Below are positions 63,563 through 64,000 of a stretch of DNA of 64,000 nt, one piece after another (within the stretch, counting starts at the first letter, position 1; each line of letters opens with the position of its first letter). The DNA comes from Muriicola sp041358175 (GTDB lineage: Bacteria > Bacteroidota > Bacteroidia > Flavobacteriales > Flavobacteriaceae), in the NCBI RefSeq assembly GCF_041358175.1, contig NZ_JBGKBE010000005.1:156939-220938 (forward strand), in the 5' to 3' direction. The position numbers and the translations under genes are program-made. The notes under the pieces are model-generated. The model saw nothing but the letters and a program-made list of their open reading frames with translations. It did not search any database and was not told the origin of the DNA.

Positions 63563-64000
63563 TGTTTCTATCTATTTCTTGAGGCTTTTTTTTATAGTAT
63601 AATTGATCTCAAAAATCCATAAGTAGGGTTCTGATAGGAAGGTGCAGGATAAGACCTTATTTTTTATACATGGGGGTAAAGGGACGTATGTCCCCCGGGG
63701 GGTTAATAGTGTTCTATTTTACCTTGTTATGGCCATCAATTTAGTAAATGCCCAGCTTTACTACCCTCTATTACAATTCAAATACTGCTGGCATAAATCT
63801 TGATAAAACTCTGGGGCTTCGTCGGAGAATTTTAGCTGTTATAACAATTCTAGGCATAAAAAAACCCTGAAGTAAAATGAATTACTTCAGGGTTAAAAAG
63901 GCGGCGACCTATTGCTGACTGCCCGCCCGTGCAAACAAAGTGCTGCATGGGTGGATACAGGAAGTAATCACGCCAATGGCGTGGTTCGCTTGCTTGAATG
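63563..64000. other. Region after gltD without a recognised gene
   Basis: No coding frame of note is seen in these 438 bases. Hairpins are GGGAC/GTCCC (63682-63695), AACCCTGAAGTAA with its complement (63863-63894, probable terminator) and CACGCC/GGCGTG near 63971. GGCGGCGACCT at 63900-63910 matches the reverse complement of the 3' end of many 5S rRNAs, but the following bases do not continue as 5S. Confidence 0.5.
63863..63894. terminator. Bidirectional terminator near the window end
   Basis: A perfect 13-bp stem with a six-base loop is flanked by A-rich and weaker T/A-rich sequence. It may end a leftward transcript coming from beyond the window. Confidence 0.6.

Noticed and set aside
63900..64000. 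5S rRNA gene
   Set aside because: Only 11 bases match the 5S 3' end. The following sequence does not continue the conserved 5S pattern.

Overview
The window is a gene-dense stretch of chromosome from a member of the Bacteroidota, most likely a marine Flavobacteriaceae. The evidence is the gliding lipoprotein gene gldJ next to murF, the type IX secretion gene porV beside cdd and pdhA/pdhC, a hypoxanthine phosphoribosyltransferase-adenylate kinase fusion, many SPII lipoproteins, a NhaD-type Na+/H+ antiporter, and promoters of the Bacteroidota type (-33 TTTG, -7 TAnnTTTG) with little Shine-Dalgarno signal. There is no sign of a prophage, insertion sequence or CRISPR array.

Layout. 1-7.4 kb: rarA, a three-gene outer-membrane/lipoprotein operon, a HAD nucleotidase, a polysaccharide deacetylase, radC and a DinB-like protein. 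7.4-15.5 kb: the murein recycling ligase mpl, a methyltransferase/cupin/SDR set, a DUF4136 lipoprotein, obg, the hpt-adk fusion and purK-purE. 15.5-19.6 kb: an M3 peptidase, a rhodanese lipoprotein, an ECF-like sigma factor with a tiny zinc-finger partner, and a UbiA-like membrane protein. 19.7-31.6 kb: gcvP, a ketosynthase III/methyltransferase/glycosyltransferase trio, pafA, an MlaEF-type ABC transporter, a DUF389 membrane protein, a mannose-1-phosphate guanylyltransferase and a SprT-like metalloprotein. 31.8-42.5 kb: SDR, M28 peptidase, pdhC, pdhA, cdd and porV on the minus strand, then gldJ, a 56-residue small protein and murF on the plus strand. 42.5-50 kb: a lipoprotein hydrolase, two tRNA-Val genes, an M16 peptidase and an SLC12-like permease. 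50-63.6 kb: exbB-exbD-tonB-folC, nhaD, a Glu/Leu/Phe/Val dehydrogenase, an acyl-CoA dehydrogenase and the glutamate synthase genes gltB-gltD. The last 440 bases hold no recognised gene.

Much of the window is housekeeping: peptidoglycan synthesis and recycling (mpl, murF), purines (purK, purE, hpt-adk), glycine cleavage, pyruvate oxidation, nitrogen assimilation (gltBD plus the dehydrogenase) and TonB energisation.

The most unusual signal is a repeat family beside both tRNA-Val genes (GAC at 43.6 kb and TAC at 49.9 kb). Each locus has imperfect repeat units carrying different perfect hairpins. The last unit's hairpin faces the tRNA terminator hairpin, and the two have mirror-image tails that match within a locus but differ between loci. 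Other points worth a second look are the absence of porU from its usual place between porV and gldJ, a methyltransferase whose conserved N-terminus has no standard start codon, and four convergent gene pairs that share a 4-bp palindromic stop.
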